A DNA stretch of 64,000 nucleotides from Neodontobutis hainanensis (GCA_024349245.1 JALDNG010000022.1:12284501-12348500); one strand, 5' to 3'. Shown: positions 28,001 to 42,200, counted from the first letter of the stretch. The notes: generated by a model from the letters alone, not told the origin. A program made the numbers and translations.

Positions 28001-31000
28001 GTTGCTTGGTCTTGGCTGGGACTTGACCTGAATGTGTTGGTGTTAGGGAATGTGAATGTCACAGAGTGTCCTCACAGGGATATTAAAACAACAGTGAGAA
28101 TTTGTGGTGGGCTTTAGGGAGCGTGAGGGCAAGGAATGGCATTTAGAGAGGCTTTTAAAAAGTCAGCTGAAAAAAACAACAGGAGACGAACGAGACAAAA
28201 AGTACAGTAAAGTAACATATATTGAATATTTTAAAGGTTTTCCAAATATATCCTAGTAATAGCGCATATGATGAATAATTGTATTTGATTATCCCCTTTG
28301 GGAAATCCATTGTCGGCAGCCGCCACCACTATCTGCCACAATTAACACGGGGACAGAGTTCTTCTGTTGCTCAGTCCAGCAGTGGGTTAATCTAAAACAC
28401 TGAGTTTCAGTTCACAGTTGTTCATTTACTTTGTGGAGAGGATGCTCATGTTGTTTAATATAGCATCAATCTTGCTTCACCACCTCACCCAGGTTACCAC
28501 AACATTTGCCTTTTGTTGTTGAGCCATCCTGTCAGTGTCAAGCACCTGTAAGTCTTTTTTAGTATTCTCCCATCAGACTGCTTTATAAAAATAAATCAAA
28601 CTGATAATAACTGCATGATAAGAAAAAATAAGCAGCAGTGTAAAACTGTATCAAAAGACATGTGTCTTCAAGAAAATATAAGCAGCAACTATTAGCAGCA
28701 ACTAAGTATAGCACAATTTAAATACGCAAATAAATTTCTCTGAAAAAGTGTTGCATATTCCACACAGAAAATGGACATAGTTTATTGTATTATTTATATT
28801 TATATTTTTACATGATGTGTAGGGCCTCGTCACTGATCCTTCATTTTGCTGCTCAGACTAGGGTTTTCATGTCCTTCATGTTTCATTGTCCTCCAACAGA
28901 TTTCCTGATGAATACCCTACAGCAGGAAGGACCCTGAGGACCCCATCCATTATGTTCCCTGTGGCCCAGTTCTGTTAGATTTGATAAATGAGCAAACAGA
29001 CTAGTTTGCATGTGCTTCACAAATTTCAGATTTCAAAATATACTGTTGACAAATATAGACCTGCACTTTATTTCAGACATAAACCTGGATTAGGATTCAG
29101 AATCGTTCAAATTTTGGAGCATAGCAGTGCACTGGCTCCATTCACCGTTCTTCTGGCTTTGTGTGCACTGCAGAGGTACACAAAGGGGGCCCAGAGTATC
29201 CTGAGAGACGCTCACTCAATAATAGACCATGCATTTTTTACATAGATTGTAATAGTTCAGCTGAGGTGAACATATGGGGCTTAGAAAGTAACTGGAAACT
29301 GGGGCCGGCAATGTGTTTGGTAGAAAGAATCTGGTGTTTGACAGTGAACCTTATGTGTGCTCTGTTCAGACATCCTTTTGTGAATCTGAACAAGTATCGT
29401 CAGCACTCACAAGCTTTTAACTCAAAATATAACAGACACTTAAACAGTGTCCGATCACAGGCTAAGCAGGTAATTTCACAGAAGCATGGTCTTTAAGGTT
29501 GTCTGGGAAACACAACTCAAGAGAAACCAAAAGAAAACCAGAAAAAAAAGCAGAAAGTAGGAGCAGAGCAACATTTTAATACCACATACACACCCACCAT
29601 TTTTTACCACAAGCTAAAATTTGTCAATGTATTTATGAGAAACCTGCTTCACTTGACAGACGCTTTGACTTTTGGGACTTGTTTTTAACCACCTTTAATT
29701 CACTAAAGTCAACCTTGCTCAATCGGGAGATGTGTCAATGAGTCGAATATTAACTTAACTGCTTCAGGAGGACTTAAATGGACATTTGTCTTTAACTTGT
29801 TTTAATTCCACAAGGAGCTAAAATGCAGTAACTGTCCTGCTTGATAAGACTCATGAAACTTTCAACACCTAAATCAACACCTAAAAGACACATGGAGCAC
29901 ATGTGTGTCATGTGTCCCTAATAAACAAGGATGAGACATGCGACCTCTTTTGGGCTACAATGAACTCTCTGTTGGAAGGGGCTTTCACATGCCCCCAAAT
30001 GTGGAAGAAACAAGTGATTATATATTTAGGTTAATGTAGACAAAGATGTGCTTCATTATGACCAAGTACTTCACAGTTTCCCCATTCACCATGACAACAT
30101 CATTTCACATGAATTATAGACAGTATTAATAACTCGTGAGTCAATCAAAGTCCAAATGACATCTTCTTCCAAAACCTTGTTGCTGACCCGAGTCCTATTG
30201 CTGCTATATTTAATACGGCTCTATGGAAAAGACACACAAACTTACACGCCTAGGCTCGCTCATCAGGTTTCATTGTAACATGATCTGGTCTTTTGTCTCT
30301 GCTGCTTCATACACGCCCAGACAGACTGGTCCGACAGGAGACACAGACAGGGATAAATAGATATCAAAAACAGCATTAGAATATGTAATGATTCTTATTG
30401 TAAAAAACAAGCTCTAAAACAAAGAGAATACAAGCCAAGGAATGGACTGTTGTTGAAAAAACTACATAAAGTAAAATGCAGAACATTTTGTCAAAGTGAG
30501 GTCATATCTTCTGTATCTGCACGGTTCATATGGATCAAATTCAAATGCAGTTTCCCAGCTGTTACAATATGCTCCTCTCTGCTTTATTTGGAAATGTCAG
30601 ACAGTGGCTTTTCCCACCCACCGCCAGACCCTCTCTTCTCTCCACTCCAATCTAACAAGGGTCATGTTGCTGTGTTCACTCTCACCACCAAAGGTCCACC
30701 GGCGGATTTCCTGTGCCACTATCTGATTAGAGGAGGGAATAATGGTCTCCTGGAAAGAATAGAAACAGACTTTTTATTAAGCAGCAAAAGAAGTCTGTGA
30801 GCAGCCAGATGTGCTCCGGGATAAGACCTTTCCAGCTTTTGCAATGTTAAAAATTAAGCACTCTTCAAGCAAGTTTCATTTTCATGTTTATATAGTGCTT
30901 AAATCTATGGTTAACTGCGTATTACATATAATTCAGTCTCAATTTTTAGTTCTCCTGCGAACATAATCATTCATCTAATATGTTATTATTCATTGAGATT

Positions 31001-34000
31001 GATGAATGTTAAAAATAATTAAAATGCACAATGGCAAACATTAAATAATACTGTTATGGTGCAGCAAGAACTGTGCTACAACATTTATATGATCTACAGA
31101 GGACTCACTCTACTGTATATTTGCACAATAGCCCAACATTATATTACCCAACTATTTTAGTCTACAATTCCCATGGCCGCAGGCTTCAGGTGTGGTCAAC
31201 TGATGAAACACAGAAGCCAGCAATGGGTATTTTTATGGAGAGCGACCAGAAGCCAACAGAGTGGACTTCTGCATCAGTGCAATGCTGTTATTCGAAACAC
31301 AGAGCTGTCAGGTTTAAGCTTCTTTAGTAGATGTCTTAATGTTTTTACAATGTTTTCAATGGCAACACATGCTTGTGCATTTACAGGTGTTTTAGCGCAC
31401 ACTTGCAGAGAATGATTTCTTATTAGCAATTAGCAAATGATGAAAAGAAGGAGTATTTGACATGATTCACTGTTAGCAAATGCTAATCCAACTAAGATGC
31501 AGAATGAATTATTGCATTGTAAGACAGATGGAACAATAACTGTCTGAGTTACTGACAGCAACACCTGGATATGGTTAGAGAAATATACTGCATGTGTAAC
31601 ACAAAAAAGCCTGGAAAATATGAATTAAAAGAACCTACAATTACTATTTCCACAAACCACAGGACAATTATCTAAAGTTAACGCTATTGTGTTCTGTTTA
31701 CCCAACAACAATGCCTAAATGCCTGAACTTAACTGATTTATACAAGTTTCTTTAAATATTAAACCTCAAAAAACGTTGACAATATTAGCACCATTAGTTC
31801 GAGTGGTCACCTACATTTTAACCACAACAATTCCTATGTGTGACTGTGTCCAATATTAAAAAGCAGGATGTGAGGATAAGGGTCTGGAGAACAGCCCAAT
31901 CTGTGTCATTAGACCACATGTGCACACACAAACAAACACTCATTCATCTATTTATCTTCCGACTGACTCAAACTCAACAATCACAGCCAAGTCTTGGAGG
32001 CTTCCACTTGAGATTAACCATCATGACAACTCGGCTGCGTGCGGGAGACTGAATTATCACATCAGAACGTGACAACGGGTATTTCTTTAAAGAAACGTTA
32101 TCACATAAATTGAAGAAAAAAATATTCCATGTAAAGCCTAATAGATATCAAAGGCAATATTGAATTCAATAAGGGGAACTTTAGGACTATGCTGCTTTTG
32201 AGCTTTTTTTGTAAAAACTCTTTAAATAGCTAGTATGTAAACATTCTTTTCAGAAATATCACAAAAATTTAGTAGAGTCAGGCCTTTCCCTTGCAGTGGA
32301 AAGTGCCTACTGCCTACATTCTGTGGAAACATATCCTCACGAGTCTGTAACACAGAACAAATAAGCATGCAGATTTAGAGCGATGCCCTTTTACGTCCTA
32401 TACTGATCGGGCTGCCCTTATCATGTGACACAACCGACACAGCCAGGTTAAAGGTAGGCATACACTACTCTCCCATGTCACACAAATTAACTATTAACTC
32501 CACGTCATATGACTGTTGTAGAACAAGCCCAGGACTGTTATTGCAGCCATCAGCGTAACCACAAATTCCATTTCAGCTACTCTGCATGTTTCTGTTACAA
32601 CCACCTCCAGAGAAATGCCAGGGCTATTTCTGCAAATGTGAGTAAGCACAAAAATAAATGACATACACACAAATCCCAGATTTGGTCTTCTTTTGATGAC
32701 TGGCGTTTCCATTATCTCATTAATAAAATTCCTTTGCACACACAATAGTACCTACCTGACATCTTATGGCCATGAGTACTCACATTAACTATGGGGCACA
32801 ATAAACCTAATGGACAGGTTTCCTAGGTAACGAGCAACCTTCCATGTCAAGCAGCGCGTGAGTGCAAGTGCAAATGAGAAGCGCAGTTTTAAAGGGCCCT
32901 GAAAGTCTAGCAGTAGGATAAACAGCCTGGGAAAACTCCTCAGCAGCGGGCTTTGTCTCCCGGTATGCAAACAGGCCGCATGTAGGACTGGGAGAGAGAC
33001 GGGACACCAGAGAGCTGAAGGGACAGGACAGTAATGGATACAGTAGTCTGTGTGTTCCCTGTGATTTCTAAATTTGTCTTAATGTATTGTGACAAATTCC
33101 TGTTAAATGTTTGTGTTTCCTTTGTGTATGTTTTTCAGCTGCAGTGACAGAAAAATGCACTGCAGATTTTCTGGACTGATAAGTCAGTGACTTCAGCAAA
33201 AGGGGGTGTGGCCTCTGGAAAGCATGGAGACAGGAAACTCTCAGTTAAACAGGACAATGTAATTCAATAAGTGTGGGGCAGTGGGATTGCTACTGTGAAA
33301 GGTTAAAGCTGGTTTAAAATGAGTTTAAATCAATATTACATGCTTTTTTTAGGATGGTAGGTCCTACAATTTCAGCACTATTTATTTTATTTAACTGTCC
33401 CATTTATTAAGTTGCTTAAAACAAAAAAAAAAATTACATAAAATATTTAATTTGGCTATTTTTGCACATTTACATTTGAAAAAGTAGCAGCACTCATGGA
33501 GATTCAAAGATAAAAACTACACCTACCCAGTTTTAAAGGCTTTAAAAAGATGTTTTAGTGTGGTTGGATCAAAACTGTGGCTTAAGAACAATGACTACTG
33601 TGTGTGCTGCTGACACATTCTTTGCATTTAAATTGCTTCATTTAATAATTTAACACAAATTGTTTGGTCTTTTTGCAAAAAAGACTGTAGGGTCCAGTGT
33701 GGTGCAGTAATACTATGAGTTGGTGGGCCCCTGTGACTTTTAAACCCATTAAATCCTTCCCATGTTGTCATGGCCTGTGGGAACCCCTTCTATAAAAGTG
33801 TCAGTTCTGGGGAATTCAGAGCAAAGCCATGGGAAAAAAGGCAGGGTTGATTGTGGAGGGAAGGCTGAACCAACAGTGTGGTTCTGCGACACTTGGTTTA
33901 CTCTGGTTTTTAAGCTGCTGCATAAATCGAAAACATACAGGAAACTGAAGGTGATAAGGTTTATTCAAATTTATTTTCTGTGCTTTTACAGTGGTAACTA

Positions 34001-37000
34001 AGGGAAGTTCTGTAAAGAAAGAACAGACAAACAGAGAACTAATGCACAATCGAAGCTCTGTCTTAAAAAAGCTGGTTGGTTTGGTCTTTATCTACCAGTT
34101 AGCTGGCCTCTTTTTTAAGGCTCAAGAAGGTTATAAAGTGACACATTTGTATGACAGCATCTAAACTAAACAGTTTTTCATCAAACTTAGCTGGAAGTAC
34201 TACACCCTGAAATATGCAGTAAGCAAAAACAAAAGAGATGACATTTTATGTGTGGTTGTAGGTGTGATTTTTTTTTTCTAAATAACAGGCATTGGGCAAT
34301 TGTCCCACACTAATTTTTCAACACAGGTTTCAATCACATAAAAACATTATGATGGACTACATGCCTGCAGACTTCTCAGAATTATTTTTTTGTGTCTGGT
34401 GTCCATAAACCAGACATTGTAACATCAGTCCAGCAAAGCTCAGCAGGTTTAGCTCTCAGCTGATGTGTTTAGTACACAGCGCCAAAAGTACATCAACTGC
34501 AGGGCACCTAACACAGATAACACCATCGTAAAGTCTGGAAGAACTGCAGGTTTATCCCATGGCTACATTTTCAGAAAGGCACTATTACAAGGACAAAAAG
34601 ACCAGGTTTTTATGCTGGTTACAATCCATTTACAGGGGAATAAAAGTCTACTGTTTCATTTACACAAAAATAGCAAGAGCTTTAGGTTATGCGCCTACAG
34701 ACTAATGTATATTTAACTTGTAGTTATGTTTACATGTTACATACACATTACACTCCCCAGTGCAAAAATGACTTTCAAAAACAATGTTTCTCTGATTTAT
34801 TCTGAGGAAGGCAATATCAGTGAGTACTATTCTGGGAAAAACATGCGTAATCACTTAATTAAAGATCTGGATGAAGTCCTTTGGTTGTTCGTGGCTATTT
34901 TTTCTTCCTTCGACAAATAAAGTATCTGACTAATAAACAGTTGACAAAGTTACTCCTGGATGACAATGCAAGAGCCCGCAGCTGCACTGAGACAAGTTGT
35001 GACTCTTAAAGGGCTGGAACCACTTCTTGATGCTATGATTCACCTCCTGGAAAGACGTCTTCTAAGAAATTAATATATGAATCCAACACAGTACAGAAAC
35101 TGAAAAAGGAGTAGTAACTATGAGGGTGTGGATGGAAGAAGGGTGAGATCTGCTCATGATAAGTACTATGTTCATTATAACAGATTAATAAAACAATCTC
35201 ATTGAGAAGATAAAGAAGAGAAAAATGAAAAAAAAAAAGATATTAGGTGTATTGTGTTACTGATGTTTTGAGTGGTCCATGTCCCACAGGGTTTATTAAA
35301 CTTTCAGCTAATCTATCATGTCCATCACCTCAATCCGCCCTCTTCTTCTTTTATCAACAACAGCCTTCCTCGCTCCCTCCACATCCTCCAGTTTCCATCA
35401 CACCTCCTCCAGCCCTTTAATTTGATCTTCACAAGTTCTGTGTTAGCACTTTTTGGTTAATTAAAACAGACATCCACCCTCACACCAAAAACTATGGCTG
35501 ACACTTCAGGCCTGAACACAGACCCTCTCCATGTGTTGACAGGTCTGGCTGGCCTCTGTGAAACAGCTTGTTGAGTCCAGACCAGTGCCCTCAGCCTGAC
35601 CATGACTTCATTGACACCCGCTGTGACCTGCCGCCAGCAACTGCTCTGTTGTTTCAGAAAAGATACACACCTTTTAGTAATTATGGTTTATAATTGAGGC
35701 CTCTCTATTAGTCGTGAGTGTGTCATATCAAAATCTACAAAAAAAAAACTGAACTTGTCAACAGACTGATGGACACTAGGAATAAAGAATGAAGGAAGGT
35801 CTCTGGGGCAGTACACTGTGAAAATCTGACTGGATCCTGGGGCGAACAGACAGAACCCTGCATTGCACCTTTCCTTCCTCTGTTCACCATCTTTCAGTTT
35901 GTTCAAACAGTGTGGACAGCCGGCGGCCGGTCTCTTGTCTTTAAGAGGGACATGGCTGCTCCACTGTGCTGGCCTCCCGCTCACCTCCTCTGAGCACATC
36001 CAGGCGCAGCGTGAGGGCATCCTGGCTCAAGCGCACACATAACAGAGCTTTAATTCAAGACAAACACTTCCTACTTTATGTGTGCTCCTCACAGGGAAGG
36101 AGGCCAGCTCAGTAATAGGATGTTGCTCGGCTGCTTTGTAATGTCTCAGCGAACTCGCTTGGAGACGAAATGCAGGGCAAAACCAACTAAGACAAATGCA
36201 TCACTGTACCAAGGTTACATCACTCCCAAAGGCCTATTTCAGTTTGACTAAAAGAGCAACCGTTATTTGTCTACAAGTAAAGATAAATGCCTATGATAGT
36301 CTACAACATTTATTTATGACCTTCATGCTTGTGATCTAAACAACATCCTACAGCTAGGAAACCAACATTCAATGAAGAAGATGAACAGATAATAACCTTC
36401 TATAAAAGGTGATATTTTACATACAACAACACATGGTAAACACTACATAGCTTGCTAGTATGCTTTACTGTCATAACCCAACACATTGAGGACATTGTTT
36501 TTGAACAATGATTCGGTAAGGGTCAAGAAAATAAAAAAGTTAGTTTCTAAAAATCAAGAGTGTTAATAGTAAACACAACATGGCAAGGACTTTAGAACAT
36601 ACTAGTGCCAGGTGTGTTAGCCAGTTATTGCCCTGTGACACATTTCCACCAGGCTTAGCCCCAGGGCCAGACTTTCTACATGTCTGTTCCCTTCAGTAAA
36701 ACCATAATAATGAGTCATGATTGAAATTTGATTACATGGCATACTTCACACCTTATGCTGCGGATAGTAATTTATAATCTGACATCAGACAGCCAATCAT
36801 GAGTAATCAGACATCAGACAGCCAACACATTAATCTCATGAGTGGCCTCGAGGGATTATGACGGTCAGTCAGGCAGCATGGACACTCCACAGAGTGCTGC
36901 ATGGCTCAACCTCAAGATTGTGTTGTTTCCCACTGTATGGGAGTATTAGTCGAAGGTATGCTTACATGGCAAGGCATATGTAAACACTCAAATAACTGGC

Positions 37001-38071
37001 TCAATACAAAAAAAAATACAATAAAATTAGCAAAATAACTGCTTACATGAGAAGGGACATCATAGTATTATACTGTACAGTACCTAAGTCTAAAAAAAAG
37101 GATGAAAGAGAGGCATTCAATAAGCTCTGTCAGTAGCCATATGCAGAGGTTACACCTAATGGCTGAGCAAGCAAGTATTAGCTAATTTCAAATGCTGCAG
37201 ATAATAACTACAGGCGGAGATTAGCTGGAGGAGTATCAAACTAGGGACACACAGTGGGATGCCATGGGGTACTGTCAGCTTGTGAGGGCCAACACCCCAA
37301 AACACAGATTTACAACTATGAAACTAAAGCACAGTCAACCGATGCTTATGATTAAAGCCAACCAAAACAAAAGCTAAAACTAATAGAAAGGAAATTATTG
37401 CTTACTTAAATAAAGCCAACGAGTAAAATATCCAAGGGTTACATTTGATACCACTTGTATTAAGTTGTTTATTACAAAAGAATATGTCATGCATGTGTTC
37501 AGATGTCCCTGTCACACTGAAGTTACAACAAAAGAACATGTTTTTCCAGTCCATCAGTGAAACAAACCAGTCCAAAGTTAAGATTTTACTAAATGAGACC
37601 GAGAAGCACTATGACACAATATTTTTTTTAAATCAGAGGTAATCTCTGTTTGTACTTGAAACAGGGTGTGACACGCACAAAAACACACAAGAAACAACTC
37701 AGTAACTTGCCATTCTAAGAAAAAAAAACATTCTATCAAGTACGTATGTGTTAACGTAAAAAAGTAAATTGGTTTTGAAGGCGGCGTGACCTCCGCCCAG
37801 CAGGTCTTTGCTCGTATGCCCGCAGACTCGCCTATTGTTCAGCCGCTGTCAAAGCCGTGAAGGTGCACCGCGGATTAGCTTTAGCATTCCTTGGCTAACA
37901 GGGGTAGCATTCCCATTAGCATTGCCTTTTACACAAAGCTAAGAGGTAACACCTTCATCTCACTGTTAAGTAGCTGTTGCCAATCCCATAACAGAGAGTA
38001 AAAAAGCCAAACAATCGCTAAAACACAGATAAACCGTTTCTACTTACCCACAGCTCCGTTCCCCAACTCAT
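16048..38071 (-). CDS. fnbp1l: FNBP1L/TOCA-1, F-BAR–HR1–SH3 actin nucleation adaptor, complete (631 aa)
   Basis: TOCA-1 bends membranes with its F-BAR dimer, binds Cdc42-GTP through HR1 and recruits N-WASP through SH3 in endocytosis and filopodia. Coding exons in transcript order: 38048-38071, 24994-25109, 23851-23901, 23613-23760, 23051-23113, 22049-22153, 21411-21539, 20847-20993, 20482-20703, 19314-19499, 18225-18239, 17507-17616, 17270-17402, 16966-17060, 16449-16621, 16266-16303, 16048-16188; sum 1,896 nt. It opens with MSWGTELW and DQFDNLDKHTQWG (F-BAR, residues 1 to about 270). A proline/serine linker is followed by HR1 (LEDFSHLPPEQRRK, MKDVYEKNPQMGDP, about 400-490) and SH3 (about 564-622, ending EGYVPTSYVE). 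The C-terminus AVTYI matches the known long isoform and ends in a class I PDZ-type T-x-I. WSVKM and the C-terminal motifs separate it from FNBP1 and TRIP10. Confidence 0.95.
17744..17769. repeat. Perfect 12-bp-arm palindrome in fnbp1l intron
   Basis: CATTGTTTAATT is followed by GT and then its exact reverse complement AATTAAACAATG. Partial complementarity (CTATG/CATAG) continues outward. It lies in the intron just downstream of the microexon. It may be a hairpin in the pre-mRNA, a pair of TAATTA homeodomain-type sites, or a MITE remnant. Confidence 0.8.
18225..18239 (-). other. fnbp1l: 15-nt microexon of fnbp1l (WSVKM)
   Basis: On the minus strand CAG is followed by 15 nt encoding Trp-Ser-Val-Lys-Met and then the consensus donor GTAAGT. 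Both ends are in phase 0. The preceding exon ends ...LRRG (19,314) and the next starts APSLEDF (17,616), so with the microexon the protein reads RRG-WSVKM-APSLED, as in mammalian FNBP1L. Skipping would delete only these five residues. It sits between the proline-rich linker and HR1. Confidence 0.88.
18240..19313 (-). other. fnbp1l: fnbp1l intron upstream of the microexon
   Basis: AT-rich intron of about 1.07 kb. Its 3' end carries a T-rich tract with two UGC trinucleotides close to the microexon acceptor. No other coding or repeat signal is seen. Confidence 0.7.
26991..27050. repeat. Tandem duplication of a 30-bp unit containing an ETS core
   Basis: Two adjacent 30-bp copies differ only at the last base. 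Each contains GCCGGAAGTCA, a good ETS-family core (CCGGAAGT). It lies in fnbp1l intron 1. Confidence 0.9.
36775..36825. repeat. 22-bp direct repeat, 29-bp period, with CCAAT
   Basis: TAATCTGACATCAGACAGCC and its near-copy with one mismatch lie at 36,775 and 36,804. Both are followed by AA, so each contains GCCAA; only the first continues into CCAAT. Located about 1.2 kb inside intron 1 from the fnbp1l start. Confidence 0.8.
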
Positions 38072-38260
38072 TGCGGATTCCTCCTTGTGAGTTACCCCGT
38101 GTTGGACACAGTTTTCCCCGCTCTGACTATCCCAAAGTGCTGCTGAGAGCCCGGTGCTCCTCCTGACCGTCTGCAAAAACACTCCGCCTCCTCCGTGTCC
38201 TCTTCGTGGTGAATAAGCAGAACCGCACTAACCTGGCAAGTGAACACAGCAGGGTAATGA
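38072..38260 (-). promoter_or_regulatory. fnbp1l: fnbp1l 5' UTR and promoter region
   Basis: The sequence upstream of the ATG is relatively GC-rich and contains GAGGCGGAG on the minus strand (about 38,181-38,190), an Sp1-type GC box. No TATA box is seen. The exact start site cannot be read from sequence. Confidence 0.45.
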
Positions 38261-39219
38261 CAAGCTCACACGGTTAATAAACGGACACAGACAAAGTTAT
38301 GAGGAATAATAATTGCTCTAACTAATTCAATTTCTCATTGGTTTATTGTGAATAAAAATTATATACCTTCGATTATCACAATATCCTATTATACATAATA
38401 TGTGTCCCCACTGATATATGTGTATTATTGTTTAGTATATTATTTTATATAATTATTTTGGTAGTTAAAGGTAGACTAAGATTGCTATTTAAATCCAAGC
38501 AGCCTAATTAGACTACACAGGCAAACTCAAAGTGAAAAATAAAACAAATAAAATAAAATAATAGGAGAATAAATTGGAGGAGGCTAAAACGTTTAAAACT
38601 TGAATTAATTATTAAGTTTATTTTGGTTGAAAATGTTTCCTTTGTTCTTATTTATTACGTGAACGTCTCTGTATGATTCCTGTGGTAAGATCACGAGTCG
38701 ACATCTCTCTCTCGTGGCAACTATTTGTCACTGCAGATGTAGTTACATTATAAAAAACACCCTGAAGATTTACAGAGTGAAATGGCAAAATGGTTCATAT
38801 TAAACCATGCAATGAAAATATATAAAATAATAATTAATTACTAATGCCTGTATTTATTGGGCTTAAGTGCGTATTACTGCTAATCATTTATTATTAAGAA
38901 AAAAACTGTATACCCTTCGTAAAGTAATATAATATTTGAAGAACAGAAACATCAATCATCTCTATTAATATTTCTGTATATTAGCGTAGAGGACTTTATT
39001 TGATCACAATTTTGGAGATAGTGAAAATCCAATATTTTTATTTTATTTTATATATAAATAAATGGTTAGTTCATCTCTCCCATCCAACAGGTGGCAGTAA
39101 TGCGCCTTGATCGCTGATTAACCACTGGAGGTAAATTACTAAGAATATCAACGAAGGGACAAAAAAACTCTTGATTGTTTAATTTAAAGTCACTTTATGT
39201 TAAACTTATTTAACCAGAT
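38261..39219. other. Divergent intergenic spacer between fnbp1l and the MCCC2-like gene
   Basis: About 1 kb of mostly AT-rich sequence separates the two divergently transcribed genes. Near its right end, CCAACAGGTGGCAG (39,084-39,097) matches the CTCF core consensus at all but one position. No open frame of interest. Confidence 0.5.
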
Positions 39220-42200
39220 ATGCACCGCTGCATTGTAAGGTAGGACATTATTTTATCACCCTTAAACGACGTCTCTATCCGTTGTATTGTCTCTTGAAGT
39301 TCACTGTTATGTCTTTACGACCTTTGACACATATTTTGTCTTGTGTACAATAATAAACCATTCATTGTTTAAAAAACAGGTAACCATGGTTTCTTCATTT
39401 AATTAGTAAACCTATGATGTATTGCCATGGTCAAATCTATTCATTATTGTTGGGGACTCTGAATCAATGGTATCAGCGGTGAATGGTATCAATAAAAATA
39501 TTGCCTTAGTACTGTACGTATCCACTATTTATTTTGTAATGCTACATAATGGTTTATGTAGCATTAGTATATAATTGTGCTAGGTTAGTAAGACCAGACG
39601 CTACTTACAAATATATTAGGCTATATATAATTAATCTTTAGGCTACCTATTATGTTTGGTGTCTTATTTCTCTGTGTCATTCCCTATTATTAAGAAATGT
39701 TGTCAATGCCACAAACCTTCGACCAACCTTTGTGGTACCTGTCCTGTCTTCATCAAGGACAACACATCACAACACATCAGATGACAGACAACATAGGTGG
39801 CTATTTTAACTTGTATTAAGTTTGCATGCTTTACTTAATATTGAAAAAGAGTAATTTTACATTTCTCCATGAAGTTGTTGTGTATAGTATTTGGTTACAT
39901 GTGAGGTTTTTAACCCCACATATGTTAGGAGTATTTGTTTGGTAATTTAGTATCTCTTCCTCACAGTTTAGCTGGTCTGCTTCAGCTATGTCCTGTCCGC
40001 ATCATGAGCTCTGCAGTTAAGAAAAGAAGGTCTCTACCTAGTGCCTTTCCAGTGCTAGACCTTCCCCTCCACCTAATCCACCGACATGTGTATGAAGCCA
40101 ACCTCAGAAACAGCACAGTTTGTCGCAAAAAGTACACTGTCCCCCACATATTCCTCTCCTAAATCTATATTTTCTTATATAGACTTTGAATTCCTCATGC
40201 ATATTTCTGTGTTTATTCCAGATACGTAGAGTTCAGTGAGAAAGTGAAGAAAGGGGGAGGACCGAACGCTATTGCCAGACACACTCAAAGAAACAAAAAG
40301 TTGCTGGTGAGAGATCGTCTTCGCCTTCTGTTGGATGATGAGGATTTTCTAGAGTTGTCACCTTTTGCTGGTCTGGGACTGCCATACGGAGATATCCCTT
40401 CAGCCGGCTGCCTGACTGGTCAGAAATCTCAAACAACAAGCCTTTCTTCTTGGTACTAACTGTAGACTGTACACTTGAATATTTTGACTATTCTTGAGGT
40501 ACATTCATAAAATTTAGATGCATATGGAGTTTTATTTGTCCAGGGATTTTATTCATATTTAGATGTGAGTTATATTTTTTTATTTAAAAAAAGTCTTCTT
40601 CAAACATATTTCATAATAATAAAAAGTAAATCAAACACTGCTTTCTATGCAGGCATTGGTCGAATCAACGGCCTGTGGTGTGTGTTCATTGCTAATGATG
40701 CCACAGTAAAAGGTGGCACTGCCTATCCAATCACTGTGAAGAAACAGCTGCGGGCACAAGATGTAGCTATTCAGAATCGTCTGCCTTGTGTCTACCTTGT
40801 TGACTCTGGAGGTGCATTTCTACCTTTGCAGGTAGAAAAAGAACACAGACCTGTATGTAAAGACATCTAGTACAGACTTCTGAGATTTCTTTGGTCTCTT
40901 TTTTCAGTCTGAGATATTTCCTGATAAGAACCAGGGAGGAAGGACATTCTACAATGAGGCCATCATGTCAGCTATGAAAATTCCACAGGTAAGAACACTC
41001 CTAGTTCTTATGTAGATGTTTTTTTGATAAGACTTTAGACAAAGAACACATTTGATACTGGAAACATACATATTTTAAAACATTTTGAAAAAACTGAGAG
41101 TGTGATTAGTGTTTTAACACCCTCAACAATGCTGATAATGCTGATCAGTTGACAAGCCAATAGCCACTAAGGTTTTGTCTGAAAAAAATATTTTTGTGTA
41201 TTTAAAGGTTTCAGTGGTCTGCGGGTCATGCACAGCAGGTGGAGCTTACATCCCAACCATGGCAGAGGAGGCAGTAATGGTCCACCAGATTGGGACCATA
41301 TTTTTAGGGGGACCGCCTCTTGTTAAGGCAGCCACAGGGGAGGAAGTCTCACCAGAAGATCTGGGAGGCGCTAGACTGCATGCAGAGTAGGTCGATAATT
41401 TCAAGAGTTTAGACAAAGTTTGGAATGTCTTTCACTCCTCTTTTTTTCCCCAAAGTGAGCAGTAATTTAATGTTTGCCATTGGCCTTTAGGGTTAGTGGC
41501 TGCATTGACCATTTTGCTTGGGATGAAAAGGAGGCATATGAGTACACCAGAAACATTATATCCACCCTAAACTTTCAACTACTTGAGGAGGAAGCAGCTG
41601 AGGACAGAGTAAAGATGAAAGCTGAGGAGGAACCACTGTTCAGTTCACAGGAGCTTTCAGGACTCGCTCCTCTCAGCTATAACTATACACTGGATGTGAA
41701 AATGGTAAAATACACGATAGCCCTGGCTTTGTCAACATATAAAGTACATATGTATAGCTCACTTTCTCTTTACAGGTGGTTAGTCGACTCACAGATGGTA
41801 GTCGCTTTCAAGAGTTTAAAGCTCGTTTTGGAACAACACTTGTCACCGGATTTGCAAAGATTTTTGGGTAAGAGATGCCTGAAAATGTAATGGGTAATTT
41901 GTCTACTTTTAGTAAAGAAATGTTTTAGGTCATTTGGGCAAACATGTTGATCTTTAGAGTTGCAATTTCATTGTTGACCATTGTGTAATGTTTTTATTAG
42001 TCACTTGGTGGGCATAGTAGCCAATAATGGAGAGCTCACCTATGAGGCTGCACTGAAAGGTAGTCACTTTGTCCAGTTGTGTGACCAAAGAGACATCCCA
42101 CTCCTTTTTCTCCAGAACACAGTGCCTACAGCTGCTCCAACCTTCTCCACACAACAAGTAACTTTCTACTATTACTGTTCATTGACAGCCCTCCAAAATG

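Larger units (their letters stand above)
25110..38047 (-). other. fnbp1l: 12.9 kb first intron of fnbp1l
   Basis: No exon or protein homology was found on either strand; open frames inside are short and unlike known proteins. The part nearest exon 1 (about 37,780-37,880) is CpG-rich and probably belongs to the promoter island. Two short tandem duplications (26,991-27,050 and 36,775-36,825) are listed separately. Long first introns of such genes often hold enhancers, but nothing here can be assigned by eye. Confidence 0.75.

Noticed and set aside
30450..30800. 116-codon plus-strand open frame in fnbp1l intron 1
   Set aside because: Low information, no domain or repeat match and no conserved splice context.
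34726..34920. 64-codon frame encoding an acidic peptide (SEEGNISEYYSGKN)
   Set aside because: I considered a transposon or processed-gene relic, but could match it to no family and found no poly(A) or target-site duplication.
35688..36020. 110-codon minus-strand open frame in fnbp1l intron 1
   Set aside because: No similarity to known proteins, no splice support. Length is within chance for this base composition.
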